From positions 62,001 through 126,000 of the forward strand of contig NZ_CBDDRA010000004.1 of the NCBI RefSeq assembly GCF_965232925.1: 64,000 bases of DNA. Reading direction: 5' to 3'. Below the pieces are notes generated by a model, which was not told the DNA's origin, did no database searches, and saw only the letters and a program-made list of their open reading frames with translations. Below, one piece after another: positions 33,766 through 42,962 of the stretch. Source of the stretch: Tumidithrix helvetica. Its GTDB lineage: Bacteria > Cyanobacteriota > Cyanobacteriia > Pseudanabaenales > Pseudanabaenaceae. Both the position numbers and the translations under genes were made by a program. Position 1 is the stretch's first letter; each line of letters opens with the position of its first letter.

Positions 33766-34113
33766 TTAAAAATTATCTTCTAGTCTTTGGCGATACTCGC
33801 CAGACGTGTCACTGGAAGGACCTGAAACCATAAACACCACAAGTCCTTGTGACGTAATACAGCGAATCGCACCCCGATAAGCACCCCTAACTCCGAAAGT
33901 TGACTCACCAACAGCAGAAAAGTTTCGCGAAAAGCCACCATTACGCATGGCATCTTCGGCTCTAATCATGCATTGCCGCTGAGATAGGTTTGTAGATTGC
34001 CAACTCCAGTTCATACCGGGAGCTTGTTGGGCATAAGCAGTGGTGGGAACCATTGCGATCAATGTAGATACTGCTGCCAGAGAAAATGACTTTAAAGCTT
34101 TCATGATCCTCAC
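33766..34113 (-). CDS. Small secreted protein, tandem copy A
   Basis: A 115-residue protein of unknown function. A Sec signal peptide (about 1-28, ending AYAQQ) is followed by a compact 85-residue domain with two Cys (QRQCMIRAEDAM and AIRCITS), likely one disulphide. Copy B at 34262 differs at only four residues, and the bases before the ATG are also shared, so the pair comes from a recent direct duplication with period 496 bp. Confidence 0.75.
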   Translation of the reverse strand: MRIMKALKSFSLAAVSTLIAMVPTTAYAQQAPGMNWSWQSTNLSQRQCMIRAEDAMRNGGFSRNFSAVGESTFGVRGAYRGAIRCITSQGLVVFMVSGPSSDTSGEYRQRLEDNF

Positions 34114-34189
34114 TCAATGTAACAAATACAAGTTTTTGACACTTAAATAGACGTATCTTGTCCCTTTTGTGTGCCCAATTTATAGGCAA

Positions 34190-34237
34190 TATAGCAATCA
34201 GATTCATATGTAAGGGCAATTCATGAATTGCCCTTAC
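34190..34237. repeat. Dispersed palindrome between the duplicated genes
   Basis: A perfect 28-bp palindrome centred on GGGCAATTCATGAATTGCCC (34210-34237), preceded by TATAGCAATC (34190-34199). Related copies occur at 40461-40488 and 49246-49273. The preceding ten bases match the inverted ends of the element at 40431, so this may be a broken copy of it. Confidence 0.7.
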
Positions 34238-34261
34238 ATGCAGCATTCTCCGATCTGCAAG

Positions 34262-34609
34262 TTAGAAATTATCTTCCAGTCCTTGGCGATAGTCACCAGA
34301 CGTGTCACTAGAGGGACCTGAAACCATAAACACCACAAGTCCTTTCGAGGTAATACAACGAATTGCACCCCGATAAGCACCCCTAACTCCAAAGGTTGAC
34401 TCACCAACAGCAGAAAAGTTTCGCGAAAAGCCACCATTACGCATGGCATCTTCGGCTCTAATCATGCATTGCCGCTGAGATAGGTTTGTAGATTGCCAGC
34501 TCCAGTTCATACCGGGAGCTTGTTGGGCATAGGCAGTGGTGGGAACCATTGCGAGCAATGTAGATACTGCTGCCAGAGAAAATGACTTTAAAGCTTTCAT
34601 GATCCTCAC
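34262..34609 (-). CDS. Small secreted protein, tandem copy B
   Basis: Second copy of the 115-residue exported protein: identical in 111 positions to copy A (differences Leu/Ile19, Lys/Gln, Asp/Glu, Gly/Arg near the C-terminus). It keeps the signal peptide and both Cys. Each copy has its own upstream region with the shared bases ATCCTCACTCAATGTAACAA, so both are probably expressed. Function unknown. Confidence 0.75.
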   Translation of the reverse strand: MRIMKALKSFSLAAVSTLLAMVPTTAYAQQAPGMNWSWQSTNLSQRQCMIRAEDAMRNGGFSRNFSAVGESTFGVRGAYRGAIRCITSKGLVVFMVSGPSSDTSGDYRQGLEDNF

Positions 34610-35009
34610 TCAATGTAACAAATACAAAATTTTGGCACTAAACTAGACGTATGTACAAGCACAAAAATAATCTACACGCTCAATTTATGTTTAGTTGAGA
34701 TAATTCAACTAGGTAACTGAGTCATTCATTCAGCATAACTACTTTGCTGAGCGCTTATTCAAAAGAATGGCATCGATATTGATATTCGTTATCTCAGTTG
34801 CAATTTTTGTAACGATTATCTAGGGCAAGCGATCCATTGATTTTGGTAGCATAACCCCTTCAAAATCATACTAGCCGTCAGAAATATCTTGCAAAAAAAG
34901 CAAATTGGAGCAAATTTAATTGGGCGGGTATCCCTACGCTTGACCGTCTATGACAACGCATCTAAATACTTAATAATAGTACTCACTTAACAAAACGATA
35001 CATAAACCT
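34610..35009. other. Intergenic region before ftsH
   Basis: 400 bases between divergent genes. AT-rich, with no clear hairpin or gene. It should carry the ftsH promoter, but I cannot place a convincing -35/-10 pair. Confidence 0.4.
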
Positions 35010-36872
35010 ATGGCAGTTAAACAAGAAGACCCAAAGCGATCGCGCGCTCGGCTGATTGGCAACATCATGTTGCTGGTTGGTGCAGGCCTATTGATGATCA
35101 ATATCTTTTTGCCTAACCTATTTGGTCCTCAGATTCCGCGAGTTCCCTATAGCTTTTTTATCAATCAGGTCGAAGGACATGAAATTTCTAAAGTTTATAT
35201 CGGTCAAGATTTGATTACCTATCAACTCAAGGGCAAAACCCCTGAGGTCGCTGGTGATGTGCTTGCCACAACACCGATTTTTGACTTGAAATTGCCTGAG
35301 TTGTTAGAGCAAAATGCGGTTGAGTTTGCCGCAGCACCCGTCCAAAAAAGTGGTTGGTTTGGAACGCTACTCAGTTGGGTGATTCCCCCCTTAATCTTTG
35401 TGGGGATTTTTCAACTATTTAATCGCGGCGGCGGTGCTCCTGGCGGTTTGCAAATTGGTAAGAGCAAAGCCAAGGTTTATGTAGAAGGAGATTCTCCTAA
35501 AGTTTTGTTTGCTGATGTAGCAGGTGTCGATGAAGCAAAGGCAGAACTGGTTGAAATTGTAGAGTTCCTCAAAACCCCTGAAAAATATACGCGCATTGGG
35601 GCAAAAATTCCCAAGGGCGTTTTGCTCGTAGGCCCTCCTGGAACTGGTAAAACCCTGATGGCAAAGGCAGTGGCAGGCGAGGCAGGCGTTCCATTCTTTA
35701 GCATCTCTGGCTCTGAATTTATCGAACTATTCGTTGGTGTCGGTTCCTCTCGCGTGAGAGACTTGTTTGACCAAGCGAAAAAACAGTCGCCTTGTATTGT
35801 GTTTATTGACGAACTCGATGCGATCGGTAAATCTCGCTCTAGCGGTGGCTTTTACGGTGGCAACGACGAACGCGAACAAACCCTTAACCAGCTCCTGACG
35901 GAAATGGATGGTTTTGGTGTAGATGGTACGACCGTAATTGTGCTTGCCGCAACCAACCGTCCTGAAGTACTTGACGCGGCTCTATTACGTCCAGGTCGCT
36001 TCGATCGCCAAGTGTTGGTCGATCGCCCCGATAAATCTGGTCGTGAAGCCATCCTCAAGATTCATGCGGCGAAGGTGGTTTTAGACCCCAGTACAGATCT
36101 GAAAGCGATCGCTACCCGTACTTCTGGGTTTGCTGGGGCTGACCTCGCCAACTTGGTAAATGAAGCCACACTGCTTGCCGCCCGTGCTGGCCGCGATACG
36201 GTGAAAACCGAAGACTTTGCCGAAGCGATCGAGCGTGTGGTGGCTGGTCTAGAGAAAAAGAGTCGCGTTCTTAACGACAAAGAGAAGAAGATTGTTGCCT
36301 ATCATGAAGTCGGTCACGCCCTTGTGGGTGCGCTTGCCTCAGGTAGTGGCAAGGTAGAAAAAATCTCGATCGTGCCCCGTGGTATGGCAGCTTTAGGGTA
36401 CACCCTTCAGTTACCTACGGAAGATCGCTTTTTACTCAGCAAGGAAGAACTCGAAGCCCAAATTGCTACCCTGTTAGGCGGGCGATCGGCAGAAGAGTTG
36501 ATCTTTGGAAGTATCACTACGGGTGCATCGAACGATCTGCAACGGGCAACCGATCTTGCTGCACAAATGGTGACGAGCTATGGCATGAGCAAGGTATTAG
36601 GCCCTCTTGCCTATCAACAAAGCAAAGGTGACTTTTTAGGTGGTCAGAGCGCAAGCCGTGCTGTCAGCCCTGCGACTGCCGAAGCGATCGACAACGAAAT
36701 CAAGGATATCGTCGAGTCTGCCCATGAGAGAGCCTTGGCAATTCTCAAACTGAACCTCGGATTATTGGAGACTATCTCTGAGAAGTTACTCGAAGCTGAA
36801 GTAATTGAAGGTACAAACCTTGATGAGCTTTTAGCCCAAGTCAAAGCACCCGATCTCGTTGCTGCTCACTAG
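35010..36872 (+). CDS. ftsH: ATP-dependent zinc metalloprotease FtsH
   Basis: Membrane protease that unfolds and degrades membrane proteins, in cyanobacteria including damaged photosystem II D1. The 620-residue chain has two N-terminal membrane helices (about 15-32 and 112-131), an AAA+ module (Walker A GPPGTGKT at about 208, Walker B IVFIDELDA, SRH with RPGRFDRQ) and the peptidase domain with HEVGH at 432-436. Which of the four usual cyanobacterial paralogues it is cannot be settled here. Confidence 0.96.
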   Translation: MAVKQEDPKRSRARLIGNIMLLVGAGLLMINIFLPNLFGPQIPRVPYSFFINQVEGHEISKVYIGQDLITYQLKGKTPEVAGDVLATTPIFDLKLPELLEQNAVEFAAAPVQKSGWFGTLLSWVIPPLIFVGIFQLFNRGGGAPGGLQIGKSKAKVYVEGDSPKVLFADVAGVDEAKAELVEIVEFLKTPEKYTRIGAKIPKGVLLVGPPGTGKTLMAKAVAGEAGVPFFSISGSEFIELFVGVGSSRVRDLFDQAKKQSPCIVFIDELDAIGKSRSSGGFYGGNDEREQTLNQLLTEMDGFGVDGTTVIVLAATNRPEVLDAALLRPGRFDRQVLVDRPDKSGREAILKIHAAKVVLDPSTDLKAIATRTSGFAGADLANLVNEATLLAARAGRDTVKTEDFAEAIERVVAGLEKKSRVLNDKEKKIVAYHEVGHALVGALASGSGKVEKISIVPRGMAALGYTLQLPTEDRFLLSKEELEAQIATLLGGRSAEELIFGSITTGASNDLQRATDLAAQMVTSYGMSKVLGPLAYQQSKGDFLGGQSASRAVSPATAEAIDNEIKDIVESAHERALAILKLNLGLLETISEKLLEAEVIEGTNLDELLAQVKAPDLVAAH

Positions 36873-36910
36873 ATTCCGAAGTTTGAACTAATTCGCTGAA
36901 TTACTTCTGA

Positions 36911-36955
36911 AGCCTCTAATACTTATCTAATAAGTGTTAGGGGCTTTGATCTTTA
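36911..36955 (+). terminator. Terminator after ftsH
   Basis: Stem AGCCTCTAATACTTAT pairs with ATAAGTGTTAGGGGCT (about 36911-36944) with a few G-T pairs, followed by TTGATCTTT. Located 39 bp past the stop. Confidence 0.7.
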
Positions 36956-37286
36956 ATTTACTATCCATTTCTGTTGGGAAGATGCGATCGATCTGTTATA
37001 CATTCAGCAGGTGATCTGGGCAAAAAAATATTTACAACGCAAGAATCAGGGTTTTAAAAAACCTATTCTCAATAGTGAGATTTTTATTGAAAGTATTATT
37101 AATTAGATGGTCTTACCATGAGTCTCAAAAAAACAGAAAATGCCCAAAATGCTTTATTCATAACGTTTTTTCGATAAATGCTGATTTTCAAAAAACACCT
37201 GCTGAATGTCGGCTGGTAGTCTAGCCTCTGTAATTATACGCAAAAAAAAACAAGGCTTACTTTAGCAAAGTTCTATTTGCTTATCT
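36956..37286. other. Intergenic region, convergent genes
   Basis: About 330 AT-rich bases between ftsH and the mannosidase. No gene. Runs of A (37248-37256) lie just downstream of the mannosidase stop on the - strand and could be part of a T-tract terminator. Confidence 0.35.
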
Positions 37287-40200
37287 CTAATTTTTGCATA
37301 GGAGCAGCTTAAAGGTCTTGATTTCGTAGGGTAGAAAGTTTGTAGAGAATTGGCGATCTGAGCATTGCACTTCACAAATCGGGTTTTCCATCAGATCGCA
37401 TTCTAGAATAGAAATCATGCATAGGTTTGGTGGCAAGGAAATATCTGTGCTTACAGGCTGTCCCAAGGATTCATAAAAACGGAGAATCCACCCCGATCGA
37501 TCTTCAGATTGCTTCATCGCAGATAGAATGATATTGGGCGCAGAAGTACGCAGAAAACTGAAGTTCTCTTGGCTTAATGCCAAATTCAACAGGCAAGGAT
37601 GGTTTAACGTATAGCCCTGTTGCACGATTCCCGCCTCGCGCCAACTGCCTTGATGCGGAACCAAGCGATAGGTAAACTCATGCTGTCCGCGATCGCTCTG
37701 GGGCGAAGGGAAGTTAGGGCTTCTCAACAGCGTTAGTCTGAGTTGGTCTGGCTTGGCATCATAGCCATATTTGCAATCATTCAGAACGCTCAAACCGATC
37801 CCGTCACTGCTAATATCTGCCCAGAACTGTGCGGACACTTCAAATTTTGCTTTGGCTTCAGCAGTTTCGCCCAAGGTGCTGCGCTCGATCGCTCCCATTG
37901 GAATTTCGTAGGTAGCAAAGGGCGATCGCCAACTGACGGGAAAAGCCACTTTTACGAGGGTATGCTCTTCTTGCCAATCCACCCAATTTTTCACGGTAAG
38001 GTGATCATCATAGGCATTCAGTTGAATATCCTGCTGGAATTGCGAATTCTCAAACCGCCTTACAACCATTAAGGTGACTCGAATCGCACCTCGCTCGTGG
38101 ATAGAAATTCCTTCGACCCGAAGCCCAGAAAGTTGTTTGCTTTCATATTCAGGATCGATATTCCAAGCATCCCAATATTGTCCGCGATCGCTAAAAAATT
38201 GTAGTTCGCAGGGTTGACGTAATAGGGAATGCTGGTAACGCTTATCAAAGATTTGCGAAATCTCACCAGACTGAGCATCGATGGTGACTTTGAGATATTG
38301 ATTCTCTAAATAGATGGCAGTGCTATCTTCTGAAATACTTAATGGGGGAACAGAGACTGACTGCGGCGTTTGTGTTTGCACTAACTGAAATCCACAAGTT
38401 CCCATGCTTGGGATATCCGTAGCCCTAAACAGGATTCCATTTTCTGTTTGCTGTGTGGGGATCAGTTCCGATTGGTTACTTTGCTGGATATCGTAAGAAT
38501 CCTCAATAAGATTTTGATCGCTATGGAATTCTTTGGGAATCTCAACCAGTTCGGAGCGCGACCAGTTTAGCAAATTCCATACTTGGTTAGCTGGTTCTCG
38601 ATTAGATAAGGGAGGAGATGCGATCGCTTCTGCAATCAATTCATTACAAACATCTCGAACTTCCGACCAAGTGCGATCGGCATCTTCAAATACTTTAGGG
38701 ATCGACGTGCCTGGTAAAATGTCATGAAACTGATTGATCAGCAAGCCCTGCCATGCCAGATCGAGTTTAGCTTTGGGATAATTTACCGCTTTGACGATCG
38801 CTGCGATCGCGCAGAGTTTCTCGGCATTACCCAGTAAGATTTCAGTTTGTCGGTGCTGTTGCTTTTGATCGGCTTTGGTTGTATAGGTGCCGCGATGGAA
38901 CTCTAGATATAATTCATCATTCCAAGTAGGAATATTCGCATTGGATTCCTCAATCGATGCCTTAAGCGAGAGAATGAAGTTCTCGGCTGTGCCAGATTCC
39001 ACCGTAAAGAAGATATCGGATTTTGCCCACTCCCGCCCAAGATCGAGCATATCCGCTGTGGGGCCACCCCCGTGATCGCCAACACCATAGAGCCAGAGTC
39101 CGTCTTGGATACCATGCTTTTGTTCTTGCCCTGAGAGGAACTTTGCGATCGCCACAGGTTCGATGCCCAGACCGATCTCGTTACTAAAATAGGTGAAAAT
39201 CTTACTGCCATCCAACCCCTGCCACCAAAAGATTTGCTCGGGAAATTTGTTTGTGTCATTCCACATCAGTTTTTGGGTAACAAAGGCAGTAAACCCACTT
39301 TTTACAAGGATTTGCGGTAATTGCCAGTTAAACCCAAAGGTATCGGGTAGCCAAGCAATTTCGATCTCGGTTTGGAACTTCTCTAAGAAATAATTCTTGC
39401 CATAGAGAATCTGACGGATCAGCGATTCGCCATTGGGCAAATTGCAGTCTGGTTCCACCCACATGCCGCCTGTGAGTTCCCATTGTCGCTTCTGCACTGC
39501 CGTCTGAATTTGAGCAAATAGTTCGGGTTGTTCTCGTTCCATCCAAGCATAGGATAGGGCTGTACTTTGATTGAAAATTAACTCTGGATATTGTTTTTGT
39601 AAATTCAAAACCGAGGCAAAGGTGCGCTTCACGACGTCTTTGGTTTCTGCGATCGCCCATAGCCAAGCCACGTCAATGTGGGCATTTCCCAGTAAATAAA
39701 CCCTCCTCTGCTTGAGAAATTTACCGATCGGTAAGAGCGAATCTCTAATTTTTGCCAATTCGGTGAGGCTGCGCTCACTAACATCATCAGCCAGTAAAGT
39801 TTCCAATTGCGCGATCGCCTCTGACAAATCTCTCTCCAATTCCGACTGCGTATGGAGAATTGGCAAATAGGCTTGAATCACTGCCAACTCGTCGGCCAAT
39901 TTACCAGGATCGCAAGGCTTATGGGGGTATTCAATCAGGACTTCAGATTTTTGTAACGCGCCGCGATCGTGTTTGGGGCTATTCAATTCGATCTCAAGTA
40001 AAAATTCCTGCCCGACTTCCAGATTCTCACCCAGCAACAGCCGACATTCCCGATCGAATAAATCTCCCTCCAGTACTCTGCGTCCATTCACCCATATTGC
40101 AGCAAAATCTGCCCACCAGATCGAACTCAGTCTGGCAGTGGCTCCCTGTAGCGAAAGAGGTTCTCTGTGAGGAACAGTCCAAGTTTGCCGAAGATGAATG

Positions 40201-40382
40201 CCCGTTTCATTTTGTGCGAAACTCAACATATCCTGTCCTCGACTGGACTGCGCGATCGCGACAGGCTGCCATTTTGTGGATGCATCTAGATCGGCTTGTC
40301 GATACCAACCTGATAAGAGATTCAGACTTGTTAGCTGCCGCAGCGTACAAATAATCTGTTCCAATCTTTGAAGTTCCTGCAC
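37287..40382 (-). CDS. Alpha-mannosidase, glycoside hydrolase family 38
   Basis: A 1031-residue cytoplasmic-type retaining alpha-mannosidase. Catalytic half: GNAHIDVAWLWAIAETKDVVKRTF (about 232-255) with the zinc-binding His and Asp, WVEPDCNLPNGESLIRQILYG, and nucleophile Asp in WLPDTFGFNWQLPQIL. GVGDHGGGPT and FHRGTYTT follow, then the C-terminal beta domains. No signal peptide. It resembles bacterial and fungal Ams1/MngB enzymes that degrade mannosides or glycan intermediates. It stands alone, so the physiological substrate is not indicated. Confidence 0.93.
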   Translation of the reverse strand: MQELQRLEQIICTLRQLTSLNLLSGWYRQADLDASTKWQPVAIAQSSRGQDMLSFAQNETGIHLRQTWTVPHREPLSLQGATARLSSIWWADFAAIWVNGRRVLEGDLFDRECRLLLGENLEVGQEFLLEIELNSPKHDRGALQKSEVLIEYPHKPCDPGKLADELAVIQAYLPILHTQSELERDLSEAIAQLETLLADDVSERSLTELAKIRDSLLPIGKFLKQRRVYLLGNAHIDVAWLWAIAETKDVVKRTFASVLNLQKQYPELIFNQSTALSYAWMEREQPELFAQIQTAVQKRQWELTGGMWVEPDCNLPNGESLIRQILYGKNYFLEKFQTEIEIAWLPDTFGFNWQLPQILVKSGFTAFVTQKLMWNDTNKFPEQIFWWQGLDGSKIFTYFSNEIGLGIEPVAIAKFLSGQEQKHGIQDGLWLYGVGDHGGGPTADMLDLGREWAKSDIFFTVESGTAENFILSLKASIEESNANIPTWNDELYLEFHRGTYTTKADQKQQHRQTEILLGNAEKLCAIAAIVKAVNYPKAKLDLAWQGLLINQFHDILPGTSIPKVFEDADRTWSEVRDVCNELIAEAIASPPLSNREPANQVWNLLNWSRSELVEIPKEFHSDQNLIEDSYDIQQSNQSELIPTQQTENGILFRATDIPSMGTCGFQLVQTQTPQSVSVPPLSISEDSTAIYLENQYLKVTIDAQSGEISQIFDKRYQHSLLRQPCELQFFSDRGQYWDAWNIDPEYESKQLSGLRVEGISIHERGAIRVTLMVVRRFENSQFQQDIQLNAYDDHLTVKNWVDWQEEHTLVKVAFPVSWRSPFATYEIPMGAIERSTLGETAEAKAKFEVSAQFWADISSDGIGLSVLNDCKYGYDAKPDQLRLTLLRSPNFPSPQSDRGQHEFTYRLVPHQGSWREAGIVQQGYTLNHPCLLNLALSQENFSFLRTSAPNIILSAMKQSEDRSGWILRFYESLGQPVSTDISLPPNLCMISILECDLMENPICEVQCSDRQFSTNFLPYEIKTFKLLLCKN

Positions 40383-40430
40383 AATTCACCCATCCTATGG
40401 CTCAAATCCAGATCGCTTAGAGAACATGTC

Positions 40431-40539
40431 GATATAGCAATCCTATTTGATTTGCATGTTGTAGGGGCAATTCATGAATTGCCCCTACGATCCTAGGAAA
40501 AGAAAAAATTGCGTATGCATCAGGCATGATTGCTATATC
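40431..40539. mobile_element. MITE-like element with GATATAGCAATC ends
   Basis: A 109-bp element with perfect 12-bp terminal inverted repeats (GATATAGCAATC at 40431-40442, complement at 40528-40539). Inside is the 28-bp palindrome GTAGGGGCAATTC... at 40461-40488. No coding capacity. Related ends are seen at 34190 and 42072. Confidence 0.65.
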
Positions 40540-40713
40540 TAACGAACTTGGCGATCGCTAGGTAATTCTATATTAATCCTTGGGAAATAGTCGAAAAGTC
40601 TGGACTCAAACAAGCATCCGATCCTCTTGTATCCCTTAGATTGGGAGAGGATCGGATGCTGTATGGCAGCGGCTATAGGAATTACTGCAAAATACGCTTA
40701 GTACTTCGTCATA

Positions 40714-41445
40714 TCACTTACCTACCAAATTGCGGAGCAGCGATCGCTGGTTATCTGATAAATTATGCAACGCTCTTTTGGCGTCATCTTCTTGTAGCAT
40801 TTTTAAAAGTTCCTCAATTTCATCTGCCACAGCATCGGGTTTGACTGTATCTTCCTCAATCCGATAGTCCCCATCAACTTCAGGATGACGGCAGACGCCC
40901 CCAGTACAATCTAGTCCCAGTTGATGCCAGTAGAGTGTAGGTACAATTCTGCCATGCTGCCCAACATGTTCGTGTTTGATAATCTCTGATTGCAAGAAAT
41001 TCTGCGTGGAGGGATAAAATTTCAACGTCCGAGCATGGGGTACGGTGAAGCCACCAAAGGCTTTACGATATTCCTCAGAACCAAGAATTTCACTGATGAC
41101 CACCTCATAGCCTCGCTTTGTTAGGATGTCTGTAAAGACTTTAATCTCCGCATGATCGAGTACAGCTCTACCTAGAAAATGCTTAAAGCAAAGCTCAATA
41201 AACTTGAGATTAGAACAGTTGTAATAGAAGCTATCTTGATAGACCTGAGAACACGCTAGTGCATGTAAAAAATGTCTCACGCCCAACTTGCCACTCAGAA
41301 ACTCTTTCTCATGCTTAGCCAGCAACTTGTGTTCAAATTTGTAGGGTTGTCTTTCTAGCACTTGGGCATAGATCTGCTGTAAAGCCATTTGACGCTCTTC
41401 TGGACTGGATGAGCGACTGAGAGTAATGGGCTTAAAGTCATTCAT
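40714..41445 (-). CDS. Divergent phycobilisome linker-domain protein
   Basis: A 243-residue protein with one Pbs-linker domain (about 15-140: LERQPYKFEHKLLAKHEKEFLSG, VRHFLHALACSQVYQDSFYY, KFIELCFKHFLGRA, GSEEYRKAFGGFTVPHAR). The domain looks closer to the REP domains of ApcE or to odd CpcG forms than to rod linkers. It continues with a conserved-looking YWHQLGLDCTGGVCRHPE segment containing two Cys and a charged tail (DEIEELLKMLQEDDAKRAL). No transmembrane helix and no CpcD domain. It lies 82 bp after the phycobiliprotein-like gene on the same strand; the two are probably an operon. Role unknown. Confidence 0.75.
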   Translation of the reverse strand: MNDFKPITLSRSSSPEERQMALQQIYAQVLERQPYKFEHKLLAKHEKEFLSGKLGVRHFLHALACSQVYQDSFYYNCSNLKFIELCFKHFLGRAVLDHAEIKVFTDILTKRGYEVVISEILGSEEYRKAFGGFTVPHARTLKFYPSTQNFLQSEIIKHEHVGQHGRIVPTLYWHQLGLDCTGGVCRHPEVDGDYRIEEDTVKPDAVADEIEELLKMLQEDDAKRALHNLSDNQRSLLRNLVGK

Positions 41446-41527
41446 GATTACACTTCTCCTGTTCTAAGTAGCTAAAAGATAGAAATTAATTAACGGAAAT
41501 GTAGTTAGTCGTGGTTGCCGTTCAAAA

Positions 41528-42001
41528 TCAGTCATTTCTGGATAATGACATTACAGTCATATCGATATAGGGCTTGACCAGAATGGCGCACTCACTGGGT
41601 AGTTGGGTATTAATTGACTCTTGCATTTTGCGGTATGCCATCGAACATTCTGTTGAAACCTGATAAGAACAGAGTACGGTTGACAGCCAGTCCCCCATCT
41701 GATCGCGAAAAAATTGCTCATCATCGCGCAAAATTGCCAAAGCAATATATCGCAACACGTTGGACATATCGTATTTACAGCGATCGGCAAGCTTTTCGAC
41801 TAAGCTTGGATAGTTTAGTGCAAGCATCTGGATCGACTGCTTCACAATGGCTTCGTTGCGATCGCGCAAAAGATTATAGGTTTTAGCTCGATTCGCAAAG
41901 TCTTTTGCATACCTCTCTAGCAACCCGAGATCGCTATCTGTGAGATACATTCGATCGGCTTCACGAGATTTATCTTCTAAAACACGGTTAATTGCTGGCA
42001 T
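41528..42001 (-). CDS. Divergent phycobiliprotein-like (allophycocyanin-like) subunit
   Basis: A 157-residue member of the phycobilisome globin fold. The region around Cys75 (DRCKYDMSNVLRYIALAIL) aligns with the bilin-Cys84 site of alpha and beta subunits: Cys and the Asp three residues on are kept, but the usual Arg is Tyr. The start (YLTDSDLGLLERYAKDFANRAK) and end (AILVKPYIDMTVMSLS) also fit the family. The PGGNAY loop is missing, so it is not a standard ApcA, ApcB, ApcD or ApcF. It is the first gene of a two-gene unit with a linker. It may bind bilin at Cys75 or be a bilin-free relative. Confidence 0.75.
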   Translation of the reverse strand: MPAINRVLEDKSREADRMYLTDSDLGLLERYAKDFANRAKTYNLLRDRNEAIVKQSIQMLALNYPSLVEKLADRCKYDMSNVLRYIALAILRDDEQFFRDQMGDWLSTVLCSYQVSTECSMAYRKMQESINTQLPSECAILVKPYIDMTVMSLSRND

Positions 42002-42962
42002 AGATTTAGCACTTATCTAAAATAGTTTGCGTTAATTATTTCCTTGCAGGGAATGACTAAATCGCAACAGCTATAGCACGATCCTTAAATTGTTTGCGAA
42101 CGTAGTACGGGCTTCTAGCCCTTGCAGACAAGATGCCCGCGCTACAAATTAATTACAACTCATTTAGGATTGCTATATATCTTGAATTTAGATCTAAAAC
42201 GAAGTAAGAACTATATAAGCTGGCTCCCAAAATCTACGTAGAACATCAGACGTGGATATTAAGATTCCGCTTACTTAAAGCTATGAATTTCTTCCGTTTT
42301 AAATTTTGTTAGCTGAACAATTAATATTGCGAATAACTTAGTATAAACCTAAGTAAATCGTTTCAATTAGTTGCTAGAACTAAATCGAGATGACCATTGC
42401 CAGACATTTATATATTCCCCAACCCCCCTAACCAAAACAAAGCCTAGAGTTTAATTTAGGTCGTTTTACTAAATCTTAGACTGAACTTCATTGTCATTTC
42501 GACAAACTCCATATGTTTTAACAACACATAGATAATTAAAAATAACTTATTAATTAAGTTTAGTCAGAAGCTAGATTGGATTGAATTAAAAACTTAAATG
42601 TTTTTTATAAACAATTTACCTAATTACTGTTAAATCTTTATTCCAAGTTATTTCATACGCCTAGAATAGATGATTAAGGATTTTTCAGGACGGAATTTAA
42701 ACAAAGTTAATATTTGTCATTAAGTCAATCTATTGCCGTCAGAACTTAATATTTTGTAATAATAAATTGCTTCGTCAGTCGCTTTATGAACTCTTTACAG
42801 GTATTCAATAAATTCACAGTGGCACACGAGTAAGCATACAAACGGCATGCAAACGTAAATGCAGATGTAAGTGCAGATGTGTAAAAATTAGTTCATAGAA
42901 AGTAATATTCATCCTACTTACACTTACTCATTTACCTAAACTAGTTACTGATAGAGGCATTC
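42002..42962. other. Long intergenic region upstream of divergent genes
   Basis: Almost 1 kb without a gene. It contains a degraded MITE-like element (42072-42179, imperfect TATAGCAATCCT ends) and then some 600 AT-rich bases with no long frame or strong hairpin. Promoters for the phycobiliprotein-like gene and the ABC gene must lie here. An unannotated RNA cannot be excluded. Confidence 0.5.
42072..42179. repeat. Imperfect MITE-like repeat
   Basis: TATAGCACGATCCT at the left (with one extra base) and AGGATTGCTATA at the right are near inverted repeats of the same family as 40431-40539. The middle has the GGGCTTCTAGCCC hairpin and differs from the other copy. Confidence 0.5.
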
